Source of the DNA: Mycolicibacterium flavescens
Lineage (GTDB): Bacteria > Actinomycetota > Actinomycetes > Mycobacteriales > Mycobacteriaceae
Direction: 5' to 3'
DNA: 64,000 bases
Assembly: GCA_900637135.1 (NCBI GenBank)
Contig: LR134353.1
Coordinates: forward strand, 4,588,001-4,652,000
The translations under genes were made by a program, and so were the position numbers. The notes under the pieces are model-generated. The model did not search any database, was not told the DNA's origin, and saw only the letters and a list, made by a program, of their open reading frames with translations. Shown in pieces: positions 27,103 to 35,698 of this stretch (position 1 is the first letter of the stretch; each line of letters begins with the position of its first letter).

Positions 27103-27950
27103 ATCGGTAGCGTCACATCACTGACGAAGGCGTCCCGCACCCAGGACACGAAGTCTCCCCACAGCCCCGTCACCAGCGCGACGCCGACCAGGATCAGCAG
27201 CACACCGCCGAAGATCTGGATCGTGCGGGTGTTTCTGCGCAACCACGCCAGACCCTGCACTGCCCGCGCCGAGCCGAACGCCAACAGCACGAACGGGATT
27301 CCCAGGCCGAGGCAGTAGGCGATGACGAGCGCGACGCCGCGGGCGACGTTGGCGCCGTCGGTGGCCGAGGCGACCGCGATCACGCCGGTCAGGGTAGGGC
27401 CGAGGCACGGTGTCCAGCCCAGGGCGAAGACCGCGCCGAGCAACGGGGCGCCACCCAGCGTGGAGATCTGCCGCGGCGTGAAGCGGGCCTCCCGCTGTAA
27501 CGCGGGGATGAATCCGACGAAGGCCAGCCCCATCACGATCGTGACCACACCGCCGATACGTTGCAGGAGAAGCTGGTTGGTGATCAAGGACGTCGTCATC
27601 CCGAGCACGGCAACCGTGCCGAGTACGAACACCACCGTGAAACCGGCGACGAACAATGCGGCCGCGCCGGCGACCCGCAGCCGGGTGGTTCTCGCCGAAA
27701 CCGACGTTTTGGCGGGTTCTTCCCCCGTATTTCCGCCAGAACGTCGGTCCCGGCGAACCAATACGGGGGTTTGCCCGGGGGCAGCAGCGTCCTCGACGTC
27801 GACAACCGCGGCCAGGTACGAGAGGTAACCGGGCACCAGCGGCACCACGCACGGCGACGCGAACGACACCAGCCCGGCGAGCGCGCTGACCAGGAGAGCC
27901 AACAGAACCGGACCACCGGCGATCAGCTGGTCCACCTGGTCGAGACTCAT
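27099..27950 (-). CDS. ccdA: thiol:disulfide interchange membrane protein CcdA
   Basis: 283 residues, six or so helices of the DsbD/CcdA family. The redox cysteines are Cys34 (SFASPCVVPLVP) and Cys182 (GWTPCLGPT). CcdA passes electrons across the membrane to keep apocytochrome c thiols reduced. A hydrophilic loop at about residues 52-92 is longer than usual and coincides with an embedded DNA inverted-repeat element (27701-27769). Coupled to resB and to the upstream thioredoxin by overlaps. Confidence 0.92.
   Translation of the reverse strand: MSLDQVDQLIAGGPVLLALLVSALAGLVSFASPCVVPLVPGYLSYLAAVVDVEDAAAPGQTPVLVRRDRRSGGNTGEEPAKTSVSARTTRLRVAGAAALFVAGFTVVFVLGTVAVLGMTTSLITNQLLLQRIGGVVTIVMGLAFVGFIPALQREARFTPRQISTLGGAPLLGAVFALGWTPCLGPTLTGVIAVASATDGANVARGVALVIAYCLGLGIPFVLLAFGSARAVQGLAWLRRNTRTIQIFGGVLLILVGVALVTGLWGDFVSWVRDAFVSDVTLPI
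27701..27769. repeat. two interleaved inverted repeats inside ccdA
   Basis: CCGACGTTTTGGCGG (27701-27715) pairs with CCGCCAGAACGTCGG (27733-27747), one mismatch. CCCCCGTATT (27722-27731) pairs with AATACGGGGG (27760-27769). The arms alternate, so the stems would form a pseudoknot-like pair. The core CGACGTTTTGGCGGGTT recurs in inverse orientation at about 55229-55245. It encodes the extra hydrophilic loop of CcdA in frame. Confidence 0.65.
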
Positions 27951-28597
27951 GTGCCGGCCTTCTCAGGCTCGGCGGTCCCGTCCTTCTCGCGCGCAAGGCG
28001 TTCCACCACCGGCTGGAGGTCTTCGGCCAGCAGCTCACGCAGGAAGACCGCGGCGACGCGGTGCTCGCGATCCAGGACGACCGTCGAGGGGATCACCGTC
28101 GTGGGATAGCGGCCCCCGAACGCGATCATGGTCCGCATCGGCGGGTCATAGATCGACGGGAACGTGATATCGCGGTCGACGATGAAGTCGCGCGCCGCGA
28201 TTCGGTTGTTGTCCCGGACATCGATGCCGAGGAATTGCACGCCCAGGTCCTTGGTGGCGTCGTAAACCTGTTGCAGCTCGGTGATCTCGGTTCGGCACGG
28301 ACCACACCACTGGCCCCACACGTTGAGCACCACCACCTTGCCCGCGAAATCGTCGAGGGAGATGGTCTTGTCGGGGTCCATCAGATCGGGACCGCGAAGC
28401 GGGCCGGGGCGGCCGCGATCCTGCGGGGGGTCGTAGAAGATGTCGGTCTGGCCGCCGGGGGCGACGAACTCGAAGGTGCCGCCCTGCGCGACGGCGTCGT
28501 CACCGGTGGAGCAGCCCGCCAGCGCGACACATCCCGCGCAGGCTGCGATGACCGCCTGCGCGAAGAGCCGACGGCTGAGCACCACCCACCGACTCAC
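27947..28597 (-). CDS. TlpA/ResA-like thioredoxin lipoprotein
   Basis: 216 residues from a GTG (VSRWVVLSRRLFAQAV). A lipoprotein signal ends in the lipobox LAGC with Cys29. The thioredoxin domain has the redox pair Cys98-Cys101 in WGQWCGPC and a later cis-proline region (TTVIPSTVVLD). Acts outside the membrane as the reductant of apocytochrome c or other thiols, receiving electrons from CcdA, encoded next. The start overlaps the upstream phosphatase stop (GTGA). Confidence 0.92.
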   Translation of the reverse strand: MSRWVVLSRRLFAQAVIAACAGCVALAGCSTGDDAVAQGGTFEFVAPGGQTDIFYDPPQDRGRPGPLRGPDLMDPDKTISLDDFAGKVVVLNVWGQWCGPCRTEITELQQVYDATKDLGVQFLGIDVRDNNRIAARDFIVDRDITFPSIYDPPMRTMIAFGGRYPTTVIPSTVVLDREHRVAAVFLRELLAEDLQPVVERLAREKDGTAEPEKAGT

Positions 28598-29229
28598 TGC
28601 CCGGCCAACTCCGCGTAACCCCAGCCGACGTAGGTGTCCCCGTGGAAGTAGAACGACGTCACCGACGCCAGGTTGCAAAGCCGCCGGGTCGGGAAGTGGT
28701 GCAGCGGTTGACCGGTCATCGACCGGCGCAGCGTTTCCACAGGCAGTTGATGGCTGACGCACACCGCCTCGTGGCCGGCCGCCTTGGCCCGGGCACGATG
28801 CACGGCAGCGGTCATCCGCTCGGCGATCTCGTGGTACGGCTCCCCCCACGACGGGATGCGCGGGTTGCGCAGGTGCCACCAGTTGCGCGGGTCGCGCAGC
28901 GCGCCGTCGCCCGGCGATACCCGTTGTCCCTGGAAGATGTTCAGCGATTCGATGAGCTCGTCATCGGTGTCGACGGACAGTCCCAGACCCGCCGCGATCG
29001 GGGCCGCGGTCTCCTGCGCCCGCTCCAGCGGTGAGGCGACCACGTACACGACGTCGCGCATCGCGAGCCAGTCCGCCACGGCCTGGGCCTGCGCTCGACC
29101 CCTCTCGGAGAGGTGGTAGTCGGGAAGTCGACCGTAGAGGATCTTGTCGGGGTTGTGCACTTCACCGTGGCGCATGACGTGCACCACTGTCTTCACGGCC
29201 TCGGCGGCCCCGGACGGCTTGTCGGTCAT
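28594..29229 (-). CDS. histidine phosphatase (phosphoglycerate mutase-like) family protein
   Basis: 211 residues. The RHG motif is Arg20-His21-Gly22 in VMRHGEVHNPD; the second half has ASPLERAQETA and a catalytic His in CVSHQLPVE. It is clearly separate from the true gpmA at 54 kb and belongs to the broad phosphatase branch, as Rv0525 does. Substrate unknown. It sits between hemL and the cytochrome c genes, coupled to both by overlaps. Confidence 0.87.
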   Translation of the reverse strand: MTDKPSGAAEAVKTVVHVMRHGEVHNPDKILYGRLPDYHLSERGRAQAQAVADWLAMRDVVYVVASPLERAQETAAPIAAGLGLSVDTDDELIESLNIFQGQRVSPGDGALRDPRNWWHLRNPRIPSWGEPYHEIAERMTAAVHRARAKAAGHEAVCVSHQLPVETLRRSMTGQPLHHFPTRRLCNLASVTSFYFHGDTYVGWGYAELAGQ

Positions 29230-30542
29230 GCCGGTTTGACCGCCTCGGCGGCGGCGCGCGCCGCGCCGGGCAGCGCGGCGGCGATTCGGTCGAATGCCTC
29301 GTCATCCAAAGCCGTTGACACGAACCACGTCTCGAAAGCACTCGGCGGCGCATACACACCGGCGTCCAGCAGCGCATGGAAGAAGGCTGGGAACCGCCAC
29401 GTCTCCGAGGCCCGCGCCGAGGCGAAGTCGGTGACGGGCTGGTCGGTGAAGAACACGCTGAACATGTTTCCGGCCCGCGAAACCGTATGCGCCACACCGG
29501 CTTCGGTCAACTCCTGCTCGAGCAGCGCCGTGAGGCGCTCAGCGTTGGCGTCGAGTGTGGCGTACACCGAGTCGTCGGCTGCGCGCAGTGTCGCCAGACC
29601 GGCCGCCATCGCGACGGGGTTCCCGGACAAGGTGCCGGCCTGATACACCGGCCCCAGCGGGGCCAGCCGCTCCATCACCTCGGCGCGGCCGCCGAACGCC
29701 GCCGCGGGCAGCCCGCCACTCATCACCTTGCCGAAGGTGAACAGGTCCGCGTCGACGGGATCGAGGCCGTACCAACCGGACCGGCTGACCCGGAAGCCGG
29801 TCATCACCTCGTCGACGATCAGCAGGGCGCCGTGGTCGGCCGTGATGCGGCGCAGCGCGGCGTTGAAACCGTCCTGCGGGGCCACCGTGCCCATGTTGCC
29901 CGGACTGGCTTCGGTGATCACGCAGGCGATCTCGTCGCCGAACCGAGCGAAGACCTCGTCGACGGCGGCCACGTTGTTGTAGGGCAGCACGATCGTGTCG
30001 GCTGCGGCGGCGCCCGTCACACCCGGCGAGGACGGCAGCCCAAGCGTGGCGACACCGGAGCCGGCGTCGGCGAGCAGCGCGTCGCTGTGGCCGTGGTAGC
30101 AGCCGGAGAACTTCACGATCTTGGCCCGACCGGTGTAGCCGCGCGCCAGCCGGATCGCACTCATCGTGGACTCGGTGCCGGAGTTCACCAGCCGCAGCCG
30201 CTCGACCGGCGCGACCCGGCCGATGATCTCGGCGGCCAATTCCGACTCCGAGGGGGTCGGCGCACCAAAGGACAGGCCGTCGGTCACGACCCGCTGCACC
30301 GCGGCGACCACGTCCGGATGCGCATGGCCGAGGATCATCGGGCCCCACGAGCAGACCAGGTCGACGTAGCGGTTGCCGTCGGCGTCGGTCAGCCAGTAAC
30401 CGTTGGCCGAGGTGATGAACCGAGGGGTGCCGCCGACCGAGGTGAACGCCCGCACGGGTGAGTTCACCCCGCCCGGGATGACGGCCGACGCCTCGGCGAA
30501 CAACCGCGCCGACACCTCGGTGGTGATCTGGTCAGCACGCAT
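29226..30542 (-). CDS. hemL: glutamate-1-semialdehyde 2,1-aminomutase
   Basis: 438 residues from ATG 30542 (MRADQITTEVSARLFAEA). PLP-dependent class III aminotransferase fold. The Schiff-base lysine is Lys272 in TFGKVMSGG; GTESTMSAIR and VDEVMTGFR are typical. It isomerises glutamate-1-semialdehyde to 5-aminolevulinate, the step after HemA, encoded at 40 kb. An upstream in-frame ATG at 30569 lacks a ribosome site. First gene of the heme/cytochrome c operon running to ccsA. Confidence 0.95.
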   Translation of the reverse strand: MRADQITTEVSARLFAEASAVIPGGVNSPVRAFTSVGGTPRFITSANGYWLTDADGNRYVDLVCSWGPMILGHAHPDVVAAVQRVVTDGLSFGAPTPSESELAAEIIGRVAPVERLRLVNSGTESTMSAIRLARGYTGRAKIVKFSGCYHGHSDALLADAGSGVATLGLPSSPGVTGAAAADTIVLPYNNVAAVDEVFARFGDEIACVITEASPGNMGTVAPQDGFNAALRRITADHGALLIVDEVMTGFRVSRSGWYGLDPVDADLFTFGKVMSGGLPAAAFGGRAEVMERLAPLGPVYQAGTLSGNPVAMAAGLATLRAADDSVYATLDANAERLTALLEQELTEAGVAHTVSRAGNMFSVFFTDQPVTDFASARASETWRFPAFFHALLDAGVYAPPSAFETWFVSTALDDEAFDRIAAALPGAARAAAEAVKPA

Positions 30543-30628
30543 GGCCACCAGTGTCCCAGCCGGGTGCAAACCGTCAACTACAGGGTGTAGTGGGCGCGCG
30601 CTTGAGGCGCGGGCGGCTTCCGACTTGG

Positions 30629-31018
30629 ATGGGGGCCATGCAGCTTCCGCAGTGGCTCGCCCGGTTCAACCGCCGGGTCACCAATCCGATCCAGCGGTTG
30701 TGGGCGGGGTGGGCTCCGTCGATGGGCATCCTCGAGCACACCGGGCGCAAATCGGGTAGGCCGTACCGGACCCCGCTGACGGTGTTCCCGACCGCTGACG
30801 GGGTGGCCGTTCTGCTCACCTACGGCCCGGACCGGGACTGGTTGAAGAACATCACCGCAGCGGGCGGTGGGCGGATGAGAAGGTATGGCCGGACGTTCGG
30901 CGTCCGTGACCCCCGGGTGGTGACGAAAGCCGAGGCGGCGCCGTCGGTCACCGGGTGGATGCGGCCCCTGTTCGGGCTGCTGCCGTTCGACCAGGCCGTC
31001 TTGCTGACGCGGGTTTAA
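30629..31018 (+). CDS. deazaflavin (F420)-dependent nitroreductase-family protein
   Basis: 129 residues if ATG 30629 is used; 126 from ATG 30638. The pattern LEHTGRKSGRPYRTPLTVF followed by RDWLKNITAAGGG matches the Ddn/FDOR-B split-barrel family, which uses F420 to reduce quinones and nitro compounds. Divergent from hemL, and the last four bases overlap the convergent P450 gene. Substrate unknown. Confidence 0.85.
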   Translation: MGAMQLPQWLARFNRRVTNPIQRLWAGWAPSMGILEHTGRKSGRPYRTPLTVFPTADGVAVLLTYGPDRDWLKNITAAGGGRMRRYGRTFGVRDPRVVTKAEAAPSVTGWMRPLFGLLPFDQAVLLTRV

Positions 31019-32373
31019 TCGCGCGGTGACAGGCGGGCCCGGATCGGGCCCTTGGCGATGCTGGTGAACGGCACGTCGCACTCGAATGTGCTGTCCAGCG
31101 ATTCGATCCGGGCGGCCCGCACGATCGTGGCCAGCGCCAGTGTCGTCTCCAGCCGTGCGAAGTGTTCGCCGATGCACGGGCGCCCGCCGGCGAGGAACGG
31201 CAGGAACTGCCAGCGCTCGCGGTTCGCGGTGTTCTCGGGGCTGAACCGCTCGGGATCGAAGACCATCGGGTCGGGCCAGAGGGCTGGATCGTGATGCAGT
31301 CCGTAGAGCCCGAGCGCCACGAGGGTGCCTGCTTCGACGCGATAACCATCGACCGCGATGTCGCGGGTGGCCAGCCGGGCCACCCCGGCCGCCGGTGGGC
31401 ACAGCCGGATCGCCTCGTGCAAGACCTGCACGGTGTACGTCAGCCGGGGCACGTCGTCGGGGGTCAGCTCCCGCTCGCCGATGGCTGCGGCCTCCGCGGC
31501 GACGCGGTCCTGGATGTCGGGATGACGCCCCAGCGCCCACAGCGAGAAGGTGAGCGCAGTCGAGGTCGTGTCGTGCCCGGCAAGCATGAAGATCAGCAGG
31601 TCGTTGGAGATGTCGTCGTCTGAGAGCGGCATCCCGGTCTCGGGATCCCTGGCCGCCATCAGCGCCCGCACGAGCGGGGCGTCGCGCGTCGGGTCGTCGC
31701 GACATGCGCGCACCATCTCGTCGGTGATCTCCCTCATCTCGGCGACCGCGCGGCGCGCCCGGCGCCGAGCAGGCGTGGGCAGCCAGCGCGGCGCCCGCAC
31801 CGGCCGCAGTGCGCGGTCGGCGGTGTAGGAGGACGCGACGTGCATGCAGCGGGCGATCGTGTCGGCGCGCTCGTTGAGGTCGACACCCAGGACCGAATGT
31901 CCCAACGACTGCATCGCGACGCGGCGGCACTCGACGTCGAGGTCGAGCTCACCGCCATCGGGCCAGCGGTCGACGAATGCCTGGGCGGCCGCGGACATGT
32001 AGCCGCCGAAATTGCGGACGTTCTGCTTGGTGAACACCGGCTGCAGAGCCCGTTTGCGCGGCCGCCACAGCTCGTTGGGCAGCACGAACAGGCTGTCGCC
32101 TGCCATGTTGCGGACTTCGTCGTGGTAGATGCATCGCTCAGACGAGCCATCGGGGCGCCCGAGTATGTCGCGCATACCGGCGGGCGACATGACGGCGACG
32201 ATCGGTTGATACAGCCACTTCGGCGCGACCTGTATGCGCGTGATCGGTCCGCCGGCGTCGCGGATGACGTCCTGGCCGGTGTCGAGCCTGCGGAGAAGTC
32301 GGACCAACCGCCAGATCGGCAGCGGGTTCTTCGGCACCAGCGGCAACGCCGAGACGTCGAGCGTGGTGGTCAT
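31015..32373 (-). CDS. cytochrome P450
   Basis: 452 residues. The I-helix oxygen motif is AGHDTTS, the ExxR is EAIR, and the heme-thiolate loop FLAGGRPCIGEHFA has Cys400. The N-terminus lacks a membrane anchor, as in most bacterial P450s. The sequence style (PNELWRPRKRALQPVFTKQN) is that of a CYP102/CYP4-like or mycobacterial CYP138/CYP135-type group; I cannot name the subfamily. Substrate probably a lipid or steroid-like molecule (inference). ATG 32373. Confidence 0.92.
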   Translation of the reverse strand: MTTTLDVSALPLVPKNPLPIWRLVRLLRRLDTGQDVIRDAGGPITRIQVAPKWLYQPIVAVMSPAGMRDILGRPDGSSERCIYHDEVRNMAGDSLFVLPNELWRPRKRALQPVFTKQNVRNFGGYMSAAAQAFVDRWPDGGELDLDVECRRVAMQSLGHSVLGVDLNERADTIARCMHVASSYTADRALRPVRAPRWLPTPARRRARRAVAEMREITDEMVRACRDDPTRDAPLVRALMAARDPETGMPLSDDDISNDLLIFMLAGHDTTSTALTFSLWALGRHPDIQDRVAAEAAAIGERELTPDDVPRLTYTVQVLHEAIRLCPPAAGVARLATRDIAVDGYRVEAGTLVALGLYGLHHDPALWPDPMVFDPERFSPENTANRERWQFLPFLAGGRPCIGEHFARLETTLALATIVRAARIESLDSTFECDVPFTSIAKGPIRARLSPRD

Positions 32374-32422
32374 GTGCAGATCATCGCCCAGGTCGCGGCG
32401 GCTCGGCACCGGTACGCGATAT

Positions 32423-32905
32423 TCACGCCGACCAGGTGAGCGGTGCGCCTTCACCTTTCGTCATCACCGTCCCGGGCATGACCCGGATGCGGTACGGCGC
32501 CAACCGCAGCGCGGCGAACTGCTCGGAGGTCGGCCCGTCCTGCCACACCGGGATGATCCGAGGGTCGTAGCCCACCGGTGCAGGGGCGGTGGCGAACTTC
32601 TCCCACACCGCGGCCCTGGTTTCGTCGTCGACGTACCACTCGACCAGACACTCCGCGCTGCACGTGTCGTGATTGGTGGTCCAGTAACTCACCGAGACCT
32701 CCGGGTGCACCGCGAGGTGGTTCTTCTTCACCGGAGAGGGCACGGTGGCGATCCAGCCGAGGAGATCCGTCCCGTCCCACTCCCAGAACGGATGCAGGAT
32801 GCGAGTGCGCGGCCGGCCGTTCGCGTCGACAGTGGCGACCGAGGCCCACACAATCGAGTGGGCCATGTCGATGAACGCCGGCGCGATCTGCTCCAGAGAG
32901 GTCAC
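32423..32905 (-). CDS. pyridoxamine 5'-phosphate oxidase-family (split beta-barrel) protein
   Basis: 160 residues from GTG (VTSLEQIAPAFIDMAHS). The barrel strands VWASVATVDANGRPRTRILHP and VSVSYWTTNHDT are typical of FMN- or F420-binding FDOR proteins. Substrate unknown. It is upstream of the P450 on the same strand (49 bases) and could supply electrons or act in the same pathway, but that is only suggested by position. Confidence 0.82.
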   Translation of the reverse strand: MTSLEQIAPAFIDMAHSIVWASVATVDANGRPRTRILHPFWEWDGTDLLGWIATVPSPVKKNHLAVHPEVSVSYWTTNHDTCSAECLVEWYVDDETRAAVWEKFATAPAPVGYDPRIIPVWQDGPTSEQFAALRLAPYRIRVMPGTVMTKGEGAPLTWSA

Positions 32906-32940
32906 GGTTGCCTAGCGTAGGCACGCGACCGCTCGGACAA

Positions 32941-33264
32941 TCAGGTGCCGCTGCCCTCGGATGCTTCGCTGCCCGCAGATTCCTTGCTGAACTTCGGGTT
33001 TCCGTCATCGTCGAGCCAGTCGTTCACCGCGGTACCCGCGACGGCGCCACCGCTGCCCGGCATCTTCGTGGTCGGCCTCTCTTCTTCGTAGGCCTTGTGC
33101 ATCTCTTTGGCCTTTTCCCGATGCTCGTCGGTCACTTCGGGTTTCTCGGTGGGCGGCGGCGTTTCCTGCTCGCTGGTGACCTGGTGGTGTTCGTCGGTCT
33201 CCGGTTCGGCTTTGCGCTGCTCCTCGATGAACCCTTCGTTCTCCTGGCCTTGTTCGCTGGTCAT
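32941..33264 (-). CDS. hydrophilic acidic hypothetical protein
   Basis: 107 residues, starting MTSEQGQENEGFIEEQRKAE, rich in Glu, Lys, Thr and Pro with almost no hydrophobic core; probably disordered. The ending NDWLDDDGNPKFSKESAGS is the only part that looks folded. No domain recognised. Codon use fits its neighbours, so a real gene of unknown function is likely. Confidence 0.6.
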   Translation of the reverse strand: MTSEQGQENEGFIEEQRKAEPETDEHHQVTSEQETPPPTEKPEVTDEHREKAKEMHKAYEEERPTTKMPGSGGAVAGTAVNDWLDDDGNPKFSKESAGSEASEGSGT

Positions 33265-33308
33265 GGACCATGACTGCCCGGAGAGCCGAAATACGAAACG
33301 CAGTTCGC

Positions 33309-34001
33309 CTAACCGGTGGGCACGGTTCGCAAAGCGGTGGGCAGGCTGGGAAGGAAGTGTTTGCGAGCGAAAGCGCGGATGTCGTCGGCGGACTCCAGAG
33401 GCTGGGAGCTGGGCAGCAGCAACACCATCACCGCATACCGCAGGATCGTGTCGGCCAATTCCTCGACGGCCTCCTCGCCGATCCGCTCGGCGAATCCAGC
33501 GGGGAAGATCACCCGCAACGCTGCGGCCATCCGGATGATCGCGGCGTCGTAGTGCGTGCGGGCCAGTTCGAGCAGCAGCGCGGGATCGTCGGTCAGTATC
33601 CGGTACAGCACGCGGTGGCGACGGAACTTCAGGATCGACAGGGTGAACGCCTCGACGTAATAGTTCGATAGCGGCCCAACCCGTTTGACCTCTTCGGCGA
33701 TGTCGGCGAACAGCGCGATGTTCTCGCGTTCGATCACCGCGGCCACGAGCTCGTCGCGGTTGGCGAACCGCCGGTAGATCGTGGTCCGGCTGACGCCTGC
33801 GCGGCGGGCGACGTCGTCGAGTGCGACCCGCCGGAAGCCGTGCCGCTCGAACTCGATGACGGCGGCGTCCAGGATGGCTTCCGTCGCGGGCGACGAATCA
33901 GGCCCCGTCGCGGACGACGAATCAAGCCCCCTCGCGGGCGACGAATCAGGCCCCGTCGCGGGCGACGAATCAGGCCCGTTGGCCGGGTCAGGCCCCGGCA
34001 T
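33309..34001 (-). CDS. TetR-family regulator with repetitive N-terminal extension
   Basis: 230 residues. The first 38 are a low-complexity extension built of four 8-residue units (GPDSSPAT and variants), encoded by a 24-bp tandem repeat. The HTH follows at about 40-90 (VALDDVARRAGVSRTTIYRRF), then a TetR_C domain. The ATG lies inside the end of the upstream DUF2236 gene (14-base overlap), so the pair is coupled. A downstream start without the extension is possible but no better start codon is obvious. Confidence 0.85.
   Translation of the reverse strand: MPGPDPANGPDSSPATGPDSSPARGLDSSSATGPDSSPATEAILDAAVIEFERHGFRRVALDDVARRAGVSRTTIYRRFANRDELVAAVIERENIALFADIAEEVKRVGPLSNYYVEAFTLSILKFRRHRVLYRILTDDPALLLELARTHYDAAIIRMAAALRVIFPAGFAERIGEEAVEELADTILRYAVMVLLLPSSQPLESADDIRAFARKHFLPSLPTALRTVPTG
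33882..33977. repeat. 24-bp tandem repeat, four copies
   Basis: Units at 33882, 33906, 33930 and 33954, each close to CGTCGCGGGCGACGAATCAG plus GCCC, differ at only a few bases. They code in frame for the 8-residue repeats at the N-terminus of the TetR protein. Copy number is likely to vary between strains. Confidence 0.85.
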
Positions 34002-34845
34002 AACCCTTTTGGGCGTAGCTGTTGTAGCGCCAACTCATGGGCAGACGATCCCACACCCAGTTGACCGGGCGCGACCGCCACAGCGCCGCGAACCGTTGGT
34101 AGCGGCGCTCCTGGCGTTCACTCCACGGCAGTTGCAGCAGCTCGCGCGCGCGGGGCGGCAGGCCGCCGGTGGTCAGGAACGCCGCGAGCGGATTGAACAC
34201 CGGCGCGATCGGCTTCCACGCCCACGCGGGGACACCCTTGGGGCGCGGGAAACCCTTCGTGACGTAGCCGACGCCGTAGACCGCGGTCTTGTGTGCGACG
34301 ACGATCTCGTCGAGCATGCGGTCCCAGTACCGTTCGAACTCGTCGTAGGTGGGGGGCATCGGCCGGTCGCTCACACCGTAGCGGCGGTACCACGTCTTTG
34401 ACTCGAGGTAGATCTGCTCCTTCTCCTCGCGGCTCAGCCGCTTGACGAAGGTGTCGGCGAAGTACAGCACCTGTTCGACGAACGTCGCGTGCGCCCAGAA
34501 GTAGGTCTCCGGATCCAGGGCGTGGTACCGGGCGCCGTCGGGCATCTTGCCCTTGATGTCGGTGTGGAAGTCGCGCACCTGGGCGCCCGGGTGGTCCTCA
34601 TCGGAGCCGTAGACCGTGTTGAAGATCGGCGGCAGCGAGCGCTTGACCCGCGCGGCGGTGTCGTCGAAGAACACCGAGTGGTCGAGCACGCCCTGGCCGA
34701 GTTCGGCCAGCATGTTCTGCAGCACCGCGGGGCGCGGCCCGATCAGGTACATCCGGTTGTCCCCGAAGTAGCGCCACACCAGCGACTGCGGGCCCAGCGG
34801 CAGCGCATCGCTGACGGGCCTGTCTGTCTCCACCAATTCGGTCAT
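33988..34845 (-). CDS. DUF2236 / oxygenase MpaB-family protein
   Basis: 285 residues from ATG 34845 (MTELVETDRPVSDALPLGP). The family, which includes latex-clearing protein and MpaB, binds heme b. Visible conserved patches are VWRYFGDNRMYLIGPR, QVRDFHTDIKGKMPDG, YFWAHATFVEQVLYFAD and TKGFPRPKGVPAW; the two histidines (in FHTDIKG and WAHATF) are candidate heme or metal ligands. An earlier in-frame start at 34881 lies in the operator region. Regulated with the following tetR gene. Confidence 0.83.
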   Translation of the reverse strand: MTELVETDRPVSDALPLGPQSLVWRYFGDNRMYLIGPRPAVLQNMLAELGQGVLDHSVFFDDTAARVKRSLPPIFNTVYGSDEDHPGAQVRDFHTDIKGKMPDGARYHALDPETYFWAHATFVEQVLYFADTFVKRLSREEKEQIYLESKTWYRRYGVSDRPMPPTYDEFERYWDRMLDEIVVAHKTAVYGVGYVTKGFPRPKGVPAWAWKPIAPVFNPLAAFLTTGGLPPRARELLQLPWSERQERRYQRFAALWRSRPVNWVWDRLPMSWRYNSYAQKGYAGA

Positions 34846-34876
34846 GTGACACAGTGTTACAAATTTTGCACTTTGT
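34846..34876. promoter_or_regulatory. candidate operator/promoter of the DUF2236-tetR pair
   Basis: GTGACACAGTGTTAC (34846-34860) is a near-perfect palindrome (six of seven arm positions) adjoining the ATG. It is followed by a second imperfect palindrome, TTACAAA-8-TTTGTAC. AT-rich sequence is rare here, and placement just upstream of a TetR-controlled operon suggests autoregulatory binding. By eye only. Confidence 0.45.
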
Positions 34877-34961
34877 ACCAAGCGGCTGTGAGCGGCCTCT
34901 CACTTCCCGCGAGCGACCTGTTTTGCACGGGATCGCTCGGCGTGTCACCGGGCAAACGCGG

Positions 34962-35219
34962 TCACTCGCGGGGCGAAGGAGCAGCGCGCCGATCGCGGCG
35001 CCAATGCGCGATGGCCAGCACCACGAACACTCCGGCGACCGCGGCCAGCAGCAGCGCAAGCCCCACCATCGGCGCGCTGTACTCGACCGAGGTGGTCTGC
35101 GGTTCGCCTTCGAGCACCGGCGGAACCGCGACCGTCGTCGGGGCCGCAAGCCAGCTCAGCACGCTGCCCACCGCGGCGGCGACGGCCAGCACCAGCTCGA
35201 GCGCTGCGCGGACCGTCAT
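34962..35219 (-). CDS. small two-helix membrane protein
   Basis: 85 residues starting MTVRAALELVLAVAAAVGSV, with helices at about 5-25 and 48-72 and an Arg-rich cytoplasmic end. The ATG overlaps the stop of the DUF3093-like gene. Last gene of the run that begins with hemB. No family recognised. Confidence 0.7.
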   Translation of the reverse strand: MTVRAALELVLAVAAAVGSVLSWLAAPTTVAVPPVLEGEPQTTSVEYSAPMVGLALLLAAVAGVFVVLAIAHWRRDRRAAPSPRE

Positions 35220-35698
35220 GCCGGCGGAATGCGCTCTTCGACGAGCTGGGTCAACGTCTGCCGCAGCGTTTGATGCTTACGGGCCCAAGCCTGCGCGGTG
35301 CGGTCATTGGTCATCTTCAGCCCGATACCGGTGCGGCCGCGCGGCACACCGGTGAGCTCGCCCAGCGCCCGCGCCGACTGCCATTTCGGCGACTCGGAAC
35401 CGGTGGCCTCGGGATAGACGCGGACGATCTCGTCGGTACTGATGCGCTCGGTGCCCTGCCGCAGCGTCTCGGGTGTCAACTCGACCGAGGTGTGGATACG
35501 GGCGGCCTTGACCTGTATCGCGAGGAAGCCGCTGACGAGCACCAAAAACATCCCGGGAACCACCCACTGGAACCCGTAGCCGGCTGACGCCTGGATCAGT
35601 CCCATCGCGATCGCCGCACCGGGGCCGGCGGCCAACCACCACCAACTGGCGCCCTGCTCGTAGAACAAAACCTGCGGCGCGGTCTGCTTGTCGGTCAC
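35216..35698 (-). CDS. DUF3093-like membrane protein
   Basis: 160 residues from GTG (VTDKQTAPQVLFYEQGASWW). Two adjacent helices (about 20-38 and 43-62) are followed by a soluble domain with VELTPETLRQGTERISTDEI and a PRGRTGIGLKM segment, which resembles the DUF3093 pattern. Overlaps both neighbours (GTGA and ATGA). Function unknown. Confidence 0.75.
   Translation of the reverse strand: MTDKQTAPQVLFYEQGASWWWLAAGPGAAIAMGLIQASAGYGFQWVVPGMFLVLVSGFLAIQVKAARIHTSVELTPETLRQGTERISTDEIVRVYPEATGSESPKWQSARALGELTGVPRGRTGIGLKMTNDRTAQAWARKHQTLRQTLTQLVEERIPPA

Noticed and set aside
28594..29229. Second phosphoglycerate mutase of glycolysis
   Set aside because: Has the RHG fold but lacks the full GpmA motifs that are present at 54390-55151; better called a histidine phosphatase.
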